A stretch of DNA of 64,000 bases from Pseudobutyrivibrio xylanivorans DSM 14809 (GTDB taxonomy: Bacteria; Bacillota; Clostridia; Lachnospirales; Lachnospiraceae). Of the stretch, positions 1 through 8,515 are shown piece by piece (the stretch's first letter is position 1; each line of letters opens with the position of its first letter). A program made the translations under genes and the position numbers. The notes beneath the pieces were generated by a model. The model was not told where the DNA came from. It did not search any database and saw only the letters and a list, made by a program, of their open reading frames with translations. The DNA lies in assembly GCF_900141825.1 (NCBI RefSeq), contig NZ_FQYQ01000012.1:23930-87929 (forward strand), in the 5' to 3' direction.

Positions 1-456
1 AATACTGTGGTCCACAGCAGCTGGTTTTAACACAATGTTTACTCGACTTCCGTCCTCCAGTCTGGTGTCCACTATAGGGTTTGACTCATTTACGATTTTA
101 TTACTTTGGGCCACTATACTTTGAATGATGTCATTAAGCTTTTCTTCTGATGAAAACCTTTCTTGCGAATGAATGACTCTGCCATTCTTTTCAATAAAAA
201 TATTGTCTGGCCCATTTATCATTATTTCTGTGATTTCCTCATCAGCTAACAAATCTTCCAGCACGTCCAGCTTTCGAAGAGAATTGAACACATGGTTTTC
301 TATCGTCTGACGCTGGCTTAGAGAAACTGGAATGGATTTTGATATCTCCATGATTTTATTTTTTATTAGCCTAAGGATTTCTTCATCGGTAACGTCATAA
401 GATAAGTCAATTTCATTCATTACCTCTATACGTACCTGTTCTTCTATGTTAGCCAT
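1..456 (-). CDS. tadA: Tad pilus assembly ATPase TadA/CpaF, N-terminal part (cut by window edge)
   Basis: Only the first 152 residues lie in the window; the gene continues past its left edge. I translated it by hand: it begins MANIEEQVRIEV and contains the run DLLADEEITEIMINGPDNIF followed by FIEKNGRVIHS and DTRLEDGSRVNIV. This is the N-terminal domain typical of CpaF/TadA secretion ATPases, which hexamerise at the inner membrane and drive Tad (Flp) pilus assembly. The Walker A and B boxes would lie in the missing part, so ATPase function is inferred from the family. Its ATG overlaps the stop of the TadZ-like gene by eight bases (ATGGCTAA), implying translational coupling. Confidence 0.85.
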   Translation of the reverse strand, partial: MANIEEQVRIEVMNEIDLSYDVTDEEILRLIKNKIMEISKSIPVSLSQRQTIENHVFNSLRKLDVLEDLLADEEITEIMINGPDNIFIEKNGRVIHSQERFSSEEKLNDIIQSIVAQSNKIVNESNPIVDTRLEDGSRVNIVLKPAAVDHSI

Positions 457-1456
457 AATTCTCTATAACATTTCTCTCATTGCTGTTTATTAGTTTCTTT
501 ACGAATACTCCAAGATTACCGTGCAAAAGCTCTTCCAATTGGTAGCTTCCATCAGTTAGATTTCCTGCTGACATTGGCAAAATTACATTCTCTACCGAAA
601 TATTCGCCTGTATTCTATCCAGATAATCTAAAAAGTTTTCCTGCCATTTTCTAAAGTAATCTCCCGGTCGTCCCAAGACGAAAAGTCGATTCATACGCTC
701 GATATATCTTGCAAACCCATTGATAGCTCTTCCAAATAGGATAACAACTACATCATAATCAGTCTTCACAAGCATCTCGAAGAACTTATCCCAGGTATCT
801 TCATCGATTTCACTGATTTCATTTGGATTCCAAAATGGCTCTATATAATCAAAGCCCATAAAGCTTCGAACGTAATCTGACAAACTTTTTTCCATATCCT
901 CAGCATTAGTATTTAATAGATAAAGAAGATCCATAAGATTTCTTTCACAATTTCTGCCGATGAGATTTGGCATTATAGAAATCTCTTCCAGATCTACGAA
1001 CAGGACTTTTCCATCTGTCCTGTGTGCTTGACCAAGTGCCATAGAAAATGGCAACTGTAATTCATGATTTGCCGGAGAATACACTCCAATAAGCTTAGAT
1101 TTTCCATTAGAATTTCTTTTACTAATGCTATGTTTTTCACATACTTCCTTTAACTCTTTGATTTCATCTAGAATCTTGTCCACAGCCTGGAACTTATAAA
1201 TGAAATCCTCTGTCATATTGTCTGAGTCCTCTGTAAGTATGTATTTATGTCCAACCACTCCCTTAGGTCGAAAGCCTGATATTTCCTCAAAATCTTCTGT
1301 TATTATGGCAACATCAAAATCTGTTTCATCTTGGAAAAATCCTTCTGGTGTCGTAAATATATGAACTCCAATGTTGGCCTTCATCATTAAATGATTGGCA
1401 AATTTTAATACATAATTCGAATCAAGATCACATAATGCGATTTCCAAATTTTTCAT
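449..1456 (-). CDS. TadZ/CpaE-like pilus localisation protein lacking a P-loop
   Basis: A protein of 335 residues. The N-terminal ~110 residues look like a degenerate receiver domain (EIALCDLDSNYVLKF, then DVAIITEDF). The rest resembles the MinD/ParA-like fold of CpaE/TadZ, with LFVDLEEISIMPNLI at the second strand and YDVVVILFGRAINGFARY further on. Where a Walker A box should be, the sequence is LIGVYSPANHELQLPFS, with no GKGGxGKT, so nucleotide hydrolysis is unlikely. Known TadZ proteins help place the Tad machine at the cell pole. I start at the ATG preceded by GGAG nine bases upstream; an in-frame ATG five codons earlier (1471) has no good ribosome site. It sits between the prepilin peptidase and tadA, which supports the role. 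Confidence 0.72.
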   Translation of the reverse strand: MKNLEIALCDLDSNYVLKFANHLMMKANIGVHIFTTPEGFFQDETDFDVAIITEDFEEISGFRPKGVVGHKYILTEDSDNMTEDFIYKFQAVDKILDEIKELKEVCEKHSISKRNSNGKSKLIGVYSPANHELQLPFSMALGQAHRTDGKVLFVDLEEISIMPNLIGRNCERNLMDLLYLLNTNAEDMEKSLSDYVRSFMGFDYIEPFWNPNEISEIDEDTWDKFFEMLVKTDYDVVVILFGRAINGFARYIERMNRLFVLGRPGDYFRKWQENFLDYLDRIQANISVENVILPMSAGNLTDGSYQLEELLHGNLGVFVKKLINSNERNVIENYG

Positions 1457-1476
1457 TGATTTCAACTCCATTCTTT

Positions 1477-1908
1477 TTAATCATTTATCATTTGTAGTAA
1501 AAAAAACGCAGCCGTCATATAAAAAGAATAGTGTAATCTTCTCTTTAAATTGATGCCCTTCTCATATAAGATAAGTCCCAATACAGCGACGCCAGCAAGC
1601 ATCACCGAAGTTATCATCACTTCTGTTGTGTACTCAAAACCCACTAGTGTACTCATAACAGAAAACAATTTGATGTCACCAGAACCAAGCCCCTTAAGTG
1701 TATACAGCAGATACAGTATAAGTACTGGCAATATGGCTTTTATTATGAAAAGAACAACTCCAATCATCTGGAAGTTCTGTATATTCAGGAAAAGTCCTGC
1801 AGCATATCCCAGTATGATCAGCTCATTTGGAATTTTGTATTCCCTGGCATCAAATAAATTGGCCACGGTCAAAATACTCCACGTAAAAAACGTCTTCGTT
1901 TTCTTCAC
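1477..1908 (-). CDS. A24 prepilin peptidase of the Tad pilus (TadV/CpaA type)
   Basis: A small membrane protein of 143 residues with about four hydrophobic helices. It carries both aspartates of type 4 prepilin peptidases: the first in FDAREYKIPN after helix one, the second in GLGSGDIKLF. The family cleaves the leader of Flp prepilins at the inner membrane. The length suits the short TadV/CpaA class, which lacks the N-methylation domain. The only start that keeps the first helix is a GTG that itself overlaps the ribosome site (GGAGGTG), which is odd; the next candidates, TTG at 1872 and GTG at 1866, would delete the helix. First gene of the Tad operon visible here. Confidence 0.75.
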   Translation of the reverse strand: MKKTKTFFTWSILTVANLFDAREYKIPNELIILGYAAGLFLNIQNFQMIGVVLFIIKAILPVLILYLLYTLKGLGSGDIKLFSVMSTLVGFEYTTEVMITSVMLAGVAVLGLILYEKGINLKRRLHYSFYMTAAFFLLQMIND

Positions 1909-2084
1909 CTCCGTTTCGAGTTGGAATTATAGGATCTGGTGCCAGGAAGATACATAGCATTTCACGCTATAATAATTTTTGTAAAGAATCACATTTTGTT
2001 TTTTTGTTAGAGATAAATACACGTTTGAGGAATAAGTAGCACTATGTTGTATAATTCTCACAGTACTTCTTATAACTAAGTATT

Positions 2085-2118
2085 AAAAAAGAGATTCCCT
2101 GTTACGGAAATCTCTTTT
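2085..2118 (-). terminator. Rho-independent terminator of the fliC-fliS unit
   Basis: An inverted repeat AAAAAGAGAT(T)TCC / GGAATCTCTTTTT with a short loop, bordered by A and T runs on both sides. It lies just after the fliS stop, so it ends the flagellin transcript; its symmetry would also let it work on the other strand. Confidence 0.75.
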
Positions 2119-2138
2119 TCTATAATTTAATATTAAAA

Positions 2139-2615
2139 TTATGCCCAGAATCCTCTGCTGGTCTGATTACCCATTAGGCTTTCATTTAGTGCCTCCCTTC
2201 CATAGGTAACACCAGCTCTAACATACTGTGTATTCCGCATTATAGGCGCGGAAGAATCTTTCTTAGCCACTTGGTCAAACGCAATACCTAATTCATCCAT
2301 GACTCTTTTAGCCTCTAATAGTCCATCGGAATTTGCCTTATATATGGATTTGGATACATTTCGCTGTACATAATCGTAAAGCGCGTACAGATTTGAACTT
2401 ACCTTATAATCAAAATTTAAATCTCTCTGGAGGTGATTTACCACATCGGCACACTTCTTCAGTGCTACCACTGCTTCATCCACTTGGCCAGCTGCAAATT
2501 TATCCAGCGCTTCTTTTTCATATTCATTATAAATATCGTAAAGAATTGATATTAATCCGCTACCATTGCTGGATGCTATTTTTAAGGTAAAAGCTGAAAT
2601 CTTATCTCTGTTCAT
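2139..2615 (-). CDS. fliS: Flagellar export chaperone FliS
   Basis: FliS binds the C-terminus of newly made flagellin in the cytoplasm and keeps it export-competent. The 158-residue protein has the FliS helical-bundle pattern: an N-terminal helix SGLISILYDIYNEYEKEALD, then LQRDLNFDYKVSSNLYALYD, which matches the conserved family region, followed by YVQRNVSKSIYKAN. The last ~40 residues are more divergent and slightly longer than in model FliS proteins. A GGAGAA ribosome site precedes the ATG. It lies directly downstream of the flagellin gene on the same strand, the expected place for a dedicated chaperone. Confidence 0.85.
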   Translation of the reverse strand: MNRDKISAFTLKIASSNGSGLISILYDIYNEYEKEALDKFAAGQVDEAVVALKKCADVVNHLQRDLNFDYKVSSNLYALYDYVQRNVSKSIYKANSDGLLEAKRVMDELGIAFDQVAKKDSSAPIMRNTQYVRAGVTYGREALNESLMGNQTSRGFWA

Positions 2616-2685
2616 TTACTATTTCTCCTATTAAGTGCATATCCAAGGCTAGAAAATGAATCTTGGCTAAGGATGATATACCCTA

Positions 2686-4350
2686 CTACTGTAATAACTG
2701 GAGTGCCAACTGCGGTAACTCGTTAGCCTGTGCCAGTGCTGATACACCTGCCTGTTCCAACACGTTTAACTTTGTATATTCAACCATTGTTGTCGCCATG
2801 TCGGCGTCCTCGATTCGAGAAATGGCAGATGTCATATTTTCTTCAGTGGCATCCAAAGACTTTGTTGTATGCTCCAATCTGTTTTCGTAAGCACCAAGCT
2901 GTGAACGTACTGATGTAACATAGCTTAATGCTTCCTCTAGAGCATCCATTGCATCCTCTGGTCCCTCTGCTCTTGTAACATCTACATCATCGATGTACAT
3001 AAACTCTGTACTTACTGATGCGATTCTTACCTTCATGCTCTGGCCCTCATTTGCACCTACCTGAAGTGCCATTGAGCCTATATCAGTTACATTGAAAGTT
3101 ACCAAACCATCATATGGGTTTCCTGCGGGATCAAGTGCGTCCTTTTGAAAACCATCATCTAAAAGGAAAGACATCTCGAAGCCCTTCGTATCAGATACGA
3201 TGACTCTTCTTCCGTCTGTCTTATATGTTGCCTGCGCACCAAATAAAGATTCCACATCATTTCCAGCATCATCTTTGTTGTTCTGATAAAGAACTATTAC
3301 TGCATCCTCTCCTGCGTCTGCAATTCTTGGAAGTACGGTACCAGCTTCATCTTTGTCTAATACCTCATCGCCTCCATCATTGTAAAAGCCAAGTGCTCTT
3401 GCGAATTCCACGCTGGAAAACTCAATTTTTAATTCGGCGTCTGCTCCATATTTGTATGAAGAAATCTTAATTCCTTCAGGGTCGTCGAAATCTGTTATTA
3501 CTGCGCCACCCTTTTCACAGGCCTGCCTAAGCATTCCATACACTGTTTCTCCTGACGACCCCTGCGTAAAGGTTACTGGATAACCATTTATTGAAAGCGA
3601 TCCTGATATACCAAGTCCATCACCTTCTGTGGTTTTAGTAACTATTTTTTCTGGATCAGAATAATCCTCTTCTGTGGTTACCCATCTAGTTGTGTCTATA
3701 AATTCCTTGAAGTTAAATCCACCAGAAAATGTACCTGTTTTTACATGTGTTGTGGTTTTTACTTCTGTGTAAGTATTATCAAATACCTCGTCAAATTCAT
3801 ATTCTCCTGTTAATGATGTAGAACTTACAGCTCGTTCTGCTGCTTTATCCACTCTAAGCTGATAAATACCTGCGGGTACTCCATTAGATGTGGCAATCCT
3901 TGTTACATTATTGGCATAAGTTCTACAATCTAAAGATCCATCCAAAAGATTAATCTTATTAAATTCTGTTGTCTGTGATACTCTGTCAATTTCTGATAGA
4001 AGTGATTCTATCTCCTTTTGAATTGCTTCACGTTCTTCGTCTGAGTTTGTTCCATTGGCAGCCTGTATTGAAAGCTCTCTCATTCTCTGAATCATATCTG
4101 TTACTTCGTTCAGAGCACCTTCGGCTGTCTGTAAAACAGAAATACCGTCGGAACCATTTGTAGATGCCTGGTCAAGTCCATCAATCTGTGCCTGCATTTT
4201 ACCTGCAATAGCAATTCCAGAAGGATTGTCTGATGCATGGTTAATGTTGAAGCCTGAACTTAACTTTTCCATTACATCTGAAAGGGAACCTTCGGTACCA
4301 AGAAGTTTGTTGTTTGTAATCACCGCTGACATGTTATTGTTAATTCTCAT
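2686..4350 (-). CDS. fliC: Flagellin
   Basis: The filament subunit, 554 residues. The conserved N-terminal D0/D1 region is clear (MRINNNMSAVITNNKLLG, LSSGFNINHASDNPSGIAIA, EGALNEVTDMIQRMRELSIQ), as is the C-terminal D1/D0 region (QLGAYENRLEHT, SRIEDADMATTMVEYTK, ending in LALQLLQ). Between about residues 150 and 450 is a large variable insert, the surface-exposed D2/D3 part, which makes this longer than minimal clostridial flagellins of ~280 residues. A strong AGGAGG ribosome site lies upstream and a sigma-28-like promoter can be read in the leader. fliS follows on the same strand. Confidence 0.95.
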   Translation of the reverse strand: MRINNNMSAVITNNKLLGTEGSLSDVMEKLSSGFNINHASDNPSGIAIAGKMQAQIDGLDQASTNGSDGISVLQTAEGALNEVTDMIQRMRELSIQAANGTNSDEEREAIQKEIESLLSEIDRVSQTTEFNKINLLDGSLDCRTYANNVTRIATSNGVPAGIYQLRVDKAAERAVSSTSLTGEYEFDEVFDNTYTEVKTTTHVKTGTFSGGFNFKEFIDTTRWVTTEEDYSDPEKIVTKTTEGDGLGISGSLSINGYPVTFTQGSSGETVYGMLRQACEKGGAVITDFDDPEGIKISSYKYGADAELKIEFSSVEFARALGFYNDGGDEVLDKDEAGTVLPRIADAGEDAVIVLYQNNKDDAGNDVESLFGAQATYKTDGRRVIVSDTKGFEMSFLLDDGFQKDALDPAGNPYDGLVTFNVTDIGSMALQVGANEGQSMKVRIASVSTEFMYIDDVDVTRAEGPEDAMDALEEALSYVTSVRSQLGAYENRLEHTTKSLDATEENMTSAISRIEDADMATTMVEYTKLNVLEQAGVSALAQANELPQLALQLLQ

Positions 4351-4437
4351 AGTCGCCTCCTAAAGCCGTAACAAAAGTCTAGCATCCGTGCGGTGTATTT
4401 TTAATTGATAAAGATCATCCCTGTCCTTACAATTTTA

Positions 4438-4464
4438 TTATCGGTTCAATCCATTAAAAATTAA
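4438..4464 (-). promoter_or_regulatory. Sigma-28 (SigD)-like promoter of the flagellin gene
   Basis: On the minus strand, ACCGATAA matches the sigma-28 -10 element (GCCGATAA) in seven of eight bases. It is preceded 15 bases upstream by TTAA/TAAT at the -35 position (consensus TAAA). It lies about 90 bases before the flagellin ATG. Flagellins are usually transcribed by this sigma factor. Confidence 0.55.
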
Positions 4465-4475
4465 TCGAACACTTA

Positions 4476-7400
4476 TCAGAACATTTCTCCTATAACGTTC
4501 AAATAGCTTCTGGCTATGCTATATAGGGCCTCTGTCTGAATTTCATTTTCTCTATCTTCCACTTCCTTGAAGTTGCCCAGCTGCCAGTTATAAATATCAT
4601 TGACGCTAAGTCCAGCCTCACGTGTAAATGAGAATGTAAAACTAAATCCTGTCTGTTCCTGCATGTACTCTGAAAGCTTATCGGCCTGGCTGGCAAGTCG
4701 CTCCCTAGTTTCAGCTGTTGCACATTCAACACTTGCCTTTACCTCACCTGCTTCATATCTAAAGGTGGTAGATACAGTGCTGGTCTGCTCCATATAAATT
4801 GCCATCTTTACAAGACCTGTTTCCTGCTGACCGCGAACGATGCGAAGATTCATATCACCAACTTCTCCGTCAACTGCTATAGGAATTCGATATGTCTCAC
4901 CCGTATTCGCCATCTGCTGGATAGCTTTTGTCTGCTGGATAATTAGTTTCATATTATCTAAATCAATTGATTTAACATCTTCCAATTCTTCCATCGATTT
5001 CATGACACTTTCTGCTAAATCTCCAAGAAGCTCCTCTGCTTCTTTCATTGCCTCTGGACTATGGCAGGCTTCATCAAATCTCTGGAACGCAAGATTAATC
5101 AAATCTTCAATATCCATATCTTGATTTTCCTGCAGCTTTGCAGCTCTGCCGTATAAATCCTTTGTAAGACTTGAACCGTTCTGCATCAATGCCTGAACTG
5201 CTGTAATCATATTTGCAGTAGTTGGAATGTTAAACTGCTGCAATACTGATTCTACTTCTTCACTTGATGCAAAGGCATCCTTAAGCTGTGCTGTCACATA
5301 TTGGTTGTAAGCCTTTTCCTCTAACTGCTCGGAAGTGATCGTTTCTGTTTCCATCGCCTGTGCAAATTCATCTGGATTCATATTCAAAATGTTATCCTCA
5401 CCCAGAATGTGCATCTTGGCTGGAGTCATTGCTTCCTTGGCATCACGGCATCTATTTGTAAGGAATACCTTTTCAATCTGCTCGGTGATAGATAAATCTC
5501 TTACTACCATCTCATCTAAAGCACCGAATTTATCGTTGATTTCATAGTCCTTACCTGTGTGCTTACTTGAACGAACTGCTGTCATAAGATTGCGAAGAGT
5601 CACATCTGTGCCCTGACTTATCAACGCACCTATGGCTGCGCCATCAGACTTTTCCACTTGATGAAGAAGTCTGTACACACCAACATAAGCCTCACGCTCC
5701 TCAGCGCTGATTTCTGAATTATGCTCTGCCTTCCAAAGGAATTTTGCGTAGCTTTCCTCGTCAGAGGTACTTCCCATCTCAGCCTTGATATTTTCTGCCA
5801 TGTTCTTAAGGTCATTCATAGTCATATCAAGCGGATTATTTCCTCGCTTAATCATCTCGGAAACAACTGCAGGTGTCATACTCTTAAAGGTACGACTTAC
5901 CAACTCTGTCTGAGCCTTCATGCTTGTAACAGATTCTGCTGTGATTTCCATTTGATTATATGCAAGAATACGAACTGCCTTCTGGCTTGATTCTGTAGCC
6001 TCAATATCAAGGTCTGCCAAAATATCATCCACATTCTGGAACGCCTTATTGATGCTGTCACCCAAATCTTTTCTTACTTCTGTGCCAACAGCCTCATATG
6101 TCATTTCCATGCGTGAATATTCAGCAGTCACAGATACGCTGACTTCGTGAACATAAGAGAAAGTTTCCATCCCAATATTTGAAAATCTTCCAAATGCAGC
6201 CGCTGGCGCAGACTGAATCTCCGCCATTTCATTCATGACTTCCTTGAAAAGATTCACATTGGAATCTGTCTTCTCTCCTGTTTCAGACTTCATTAATATC
6301 TTAAGAAGATTTGTTTCCTGAAGCTTAAGCTTATCCAACAAATCTGAAAGATCATTTGTATTAACGTCGATGCCATTTTTCATCATTGTGAATGTGGCCT
6401 CAACTGTCATTGTAAGCTGAATCTCTGTAAGCTGACGTTTTGCAGTAACAGATGCTAAATCATTAACATCCATTCCCATTACTTCTTCAAAGGTCTTCTT
6501 CGCCTGATCCATAAGTGAATAGCCTTCGATAAGATATGCCTCTGTAGGCTCTTTTCCTTCAGCTAAAATATCTGATATTGCACTTACGATATTTTCCTCT
6601 GATGGTTTTTCATACTGCTCTAACTGAACCATGTACTCAAGATGCTCCTTTGTTACAGGAACATCTTGTTTTAACATGGTCGCCACCATGTTCTTTAATT
6701 CAACCGGCGGCACAGGGTTTCGCGCAAACCTAATGTCTTCACTTTCAATTTGCTCTATAAGTGAATCTACCTTACCCTCAACTAATTCAATGAGACTGAT
6801 GATATCTTCATCGCTTGTCTCCACTGGAGCCTTTGCTGGCGCAGAATACTGTGCGTTATAAAGATTTGTGATTGTAGGCTCCAAATCATTTTTTACAAGA
6901 TAGGCCTGAGCTTCCACTGGAAGAGTATCTGAAAGACCTTTTGTCATAGCCACTGCCTGAGCAATAGAACCTGACATTGCCTCTATCTCAGCATCTGAAA
7001 GACCTCCCATTTTTGAGATGTCTGCTCCAGCCTTTGCTAAATTCATCTTTATTTCGTCTACAACTGTAATAAGGGTCTCTGGCTCCATATCCATAGGGTC
7101 ATGACCACCTTCTCGTGTTTTTGCAGTAGCCTCCTCATCCCAGGCTCTCTCTACGTTTTTGATTTTATCAACTGTAGACATGCCAAGAGCTGATGCCTCA
7201 TTCACTTCCTTGGTGAAATCTTCATCAGTCATGACTCCCTTATTGTTATAGTATGCATTATCAACCGACAATGCCTTAAGCTCTTTATAGGTATTTGCTT
7301 TCTTATCGTCCTTGATACCGCTGGTTCCCACGCCCATAAGCTGGTCGCTTCCACCTTCTGTTTTGATGTAATCCGTTACCTTGAGTCCTTCTATTTGCAT
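4476..7400 (-). CDS. Large flagellar-locus protein (DUF6240 type) with FliK-like C-terminus
   Basis: A 974-residue, mostly acidic and helical protein with no signal peptide or membrane helix, rich in Met, Glu, Ala and Ser/Thr. I recognise it as the DUF6240 family seen beside flagellar genes in Lachnospiraceae (recollection, not a search). The last ~110 residues run from YRIPIAVDGEVGDMNLRIV through AGEVKASVECATAETRERLA to LSEYMQEQTGFSFTFSFT. This looks like the C-terminal domain of the hook-length protein FliK: paired strands, then a helix in which residues line up with RELL..L..L...L. A FliK-like secreted ruler is therefore a reasonable guess. I chose the ATG after GGAGGA; an ATG six codons upstream lacks a site. 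Located directly upstream of flagellin on the same strand. Confidence 0.6.
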   Translation of the reverse strand: MQIEGLKVTDYIKTEGGSDQLMGVGTSGIKDDKKANTYKELKALSVDNAYYNNKGVMTDEDFTKEVNEASALGMSTVDKIKNVERAWDEEATAKTREGGHDPMDMEPETLITVVDEIKMNLAKAGADISKMGGLSDAEIEAMSGSIAQAVAMTKGLSDTLPVEAQAYLVKNDLEPTITNLYNAQYSAPAKAPVETSDEDIISLIELVEGKVDSLIEQIESEDIRFARNPVPPVELKNMVATMLKQDVPVTKEHLEYMVQLEQYEKPSEENIVSAISDILAEGKEPTEAYLIEGYSLMDQAKKTFEEVMGMDVNDLASVTAKRQLTEIQLTMTVEATFTMMKNGIDVNTNDLSDLLDKLKLQETNLLKILMKSETGEKTDSNVNLFKEVMNEMAEIQSAPAAAFGRFSNIGMETFSYVHEVSVSVTAEYSRMEMTYEAVGTEVRKDLGDSINKAFQNVDDILADLDIEATESSQKAVRILAYNQMEITAESVTSMKAQTELVSRTFKSMTPAVVSEMIKRGNNPLDMTMNDLKNMAENIKAEMGSTSDEESYAKFLWKAEHNSEISAEEREAYVGVYRLLHQVEKSDGAAIGALISQGTDVTLRNLMTAVRSSKHTGKDYEINDKFGALDEMVVRDLSITEQIEKVFLTNRCRDAKEAMTPAKMHILGEDNILNMNPDEFAQAMETETITSEQLEEKAYNQYVTAQLKDAFASSEEVESVLQQFNIPTTANMITAVQALMQNGSSLTKDLYGRAAKLQENQDMDIEDLINLAFQRFDEACHSPEAMKEAEELLGDLAESVMKSMEELEDVKSIDLDNMKLIIQQTKAIQQMANTGETYRIPIAVDGEVGDMNLRIVRGQQETGLVKMAIYMEQTSTVSTTFRYEAGEVKASVECATAETRERLASQADKLSEYMQEQTGFSFTFSFTREAGLSVNDIYNWQLGNFKEVEDRENEIQTEALYSIARSYLNVIGEMF

Positions 7401-7460
7401 ACAGTTCCTCCACGGCATTTACGTTTACATCTTATATGTCGGACGCTTCCGAGAAAAACT

Positions 7461-7558
7461 AAAGACCCTAGTTACACTCTCAATCCTGTATCTTACTCCG
7501 CTCAGCGTAAAATGCTTCGCTTGAGTAAGAACAGAGATTGATAGCTACTAGGGTCTTT
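7461..7558 (-). terminator. Long imperfect hairpin after recR, probable terminator
   Basis: A 98-base nested inverted repeat. The outer arms AAAGACCCTAGT/ACTAGGGTCTTT are perfect; inside are CAATC/GATTG, CTGT/ACAG, TCTTACTC/GAGTAAGA and AGCG/CGCT. On the minus strand the structure starts directly after the recR stop and ends in TTTAGTTTTT, fitting termination of the dnaX-ybaB-recR transcript. It is far longer than the other terminators of the window. Confidence 0.55.
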
Positions 7559-7559
7559 C

Positions 7560-8159
7560 CTACAACTCTGTGCGTCCATCTAACGCACGAAGTAACGTTA
7601 CTTCATCGATATATTCAAGATTGCCGCCTACTGGCACGCCTGACGCGATGCGGCTTACTTTAATTCCTGTAGGTTTGATAAGCTTGCTGATGTAGGCTGC
7701 GGTAGTTTCTCCTTCGAGAGATGAGTTTGTGGCCACGATAACCTCCTCCACATCGTTCTGCTGGAGGCGAACCATAAGCTCTTTAAGCTTAATGTCTCCA
7801 GGTCCTATTCCAGCCATTGGAGAAATAGCTCCATGGAGCACGTGATACACACCATCAAACTTTCCAGTCTTTTCGTAAGCTGCCAAGTCTCTGGTGTCCT
7901 CCACAACCATAATAATATTCTTATTACGCTTTGGGTTAGAGCAGATTGGACAAAGCTCGTCGTCTGTGAGAGTGAAGCATTCCTTGCAGTAACGGACATT
8001 TTTCCTAGCCTGAACAATGGCATTTGCAAGGTCATTTACCTTCTCTTCGTCCATTCCTAATATATGGAAAGCCAGCCGCTGGGCTGACTTACTTCCAATG
8101 CTAGGCAAATCACTTAGCTCCGCTATTAAGTTGCTAATTTCTTTGCTGTAATATTCCAT
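7560..8159 (-). CDS. recR: Recombination mediator protein RecR
   Basis: RecR works with RecO (and RecF) to load RecA on single-stranded gaps. The 199 residues have the standard order: an N-terminal helix-hairpin-helix (LPSIGSKSAQRLAFHIL), a four-cysteine zinc finger (CKECFTLTDDELCPIC), a Toprim domain opening at IMVVEDTRDLAAYE, and the C-terminal region TGIKVSRIASGVPVGGNLEY. Length is normal for the family. It follows ybaB by three bases and dnaX lies before that, the classic dnaX-ybaB-recR order. Confidence 0.97.
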   Translation of the reverse strand: MEYYSKEISNLIAELSDLPSIGSKSAQRLAFHILGMDEEKVNDLANAIVQARKNVRYCKECFTLTDDELCPICSNPKRNKNIIMVVEDTRDLAAYEKTGKFDGVYHVLHGAISPMAGIGPGDIKLKELMVRLQQNDVEEVIVATNSSLEGETTAAYISKLIKPTGIKVSRIASGVPVGGNLEYIDEVTLLRALDGRTEL

Positions 8160-8162
8160 TAA

Positions 8163-8501
8163 TTAAAGTCCTAATCCACCTGTAAATTTAGACATAGATG
8201 CTGCACTTACTTCATCAACCTTACGAAGTGCCTCGTTAGCTGCAGCCATAACAAGATCCTCAAGCATCTCAACATCCTCTGGATCTACTGCCTCTGGATC
8301 AATCTTAATCTTTGTGATTTCCTTCTTTCCAGAAACTGTAACCTCAACAACACCGCCACCTGCAGTACCTGTCATCTCTGTCTCCTCAAGCTGAGCCTGA
8401 GCTTCCTCCATCTGACGCTGCATACGCTGTGCCTGCTTCATAAGCTGGCTCATGTTTCCTGGCATACCGCCACCTGGGAATCCACCTCTTCCTTTACCCA
8501 T
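8163..8501 (-). CDS. YbaB/EbfC family nucleoid-associated protein
   Basis: A small DNA-binding protein that forms a dimer shaped like tweezers. The 112 residues begin with a Gly/Met-rich stretch (GRGGFPGGGMPGNMSQLMKQ), continue with the helix QRMQRQMEEAQAQLEETEM and the family strand VVEVTVSGKKEITKIKIDP, and end in an amphipathic helix containing DLVMAAANEALRKVDE. Position between dnaX and recR is conserved across bacteria. The ATG has a strong GGAGG site. Its exact role in recombination or nucleoid structure is not established for this clade. Confidence 0.95.
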   Translation of the reverse strand: MGKGRGGFPGGGMPGNMSQLMKQAQRMQRQMEEAQAQLEETEMTGTAGGGVVEVTVSGKKEITKIKIDPEAVDPEDVEMLEDLVMAAANEALRKVDEVSAASMSKFTGGLGL

Positions 8502-8515
8502 ATCTTTATTTCCTC

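Noticed and set aside
1550..1957. 135-codon plus-strand frame opposite the prepilin peptidase
   Set aside because: Antisense shadow: the opposite strand carries both catalytic Asp motifs of the peptidase.
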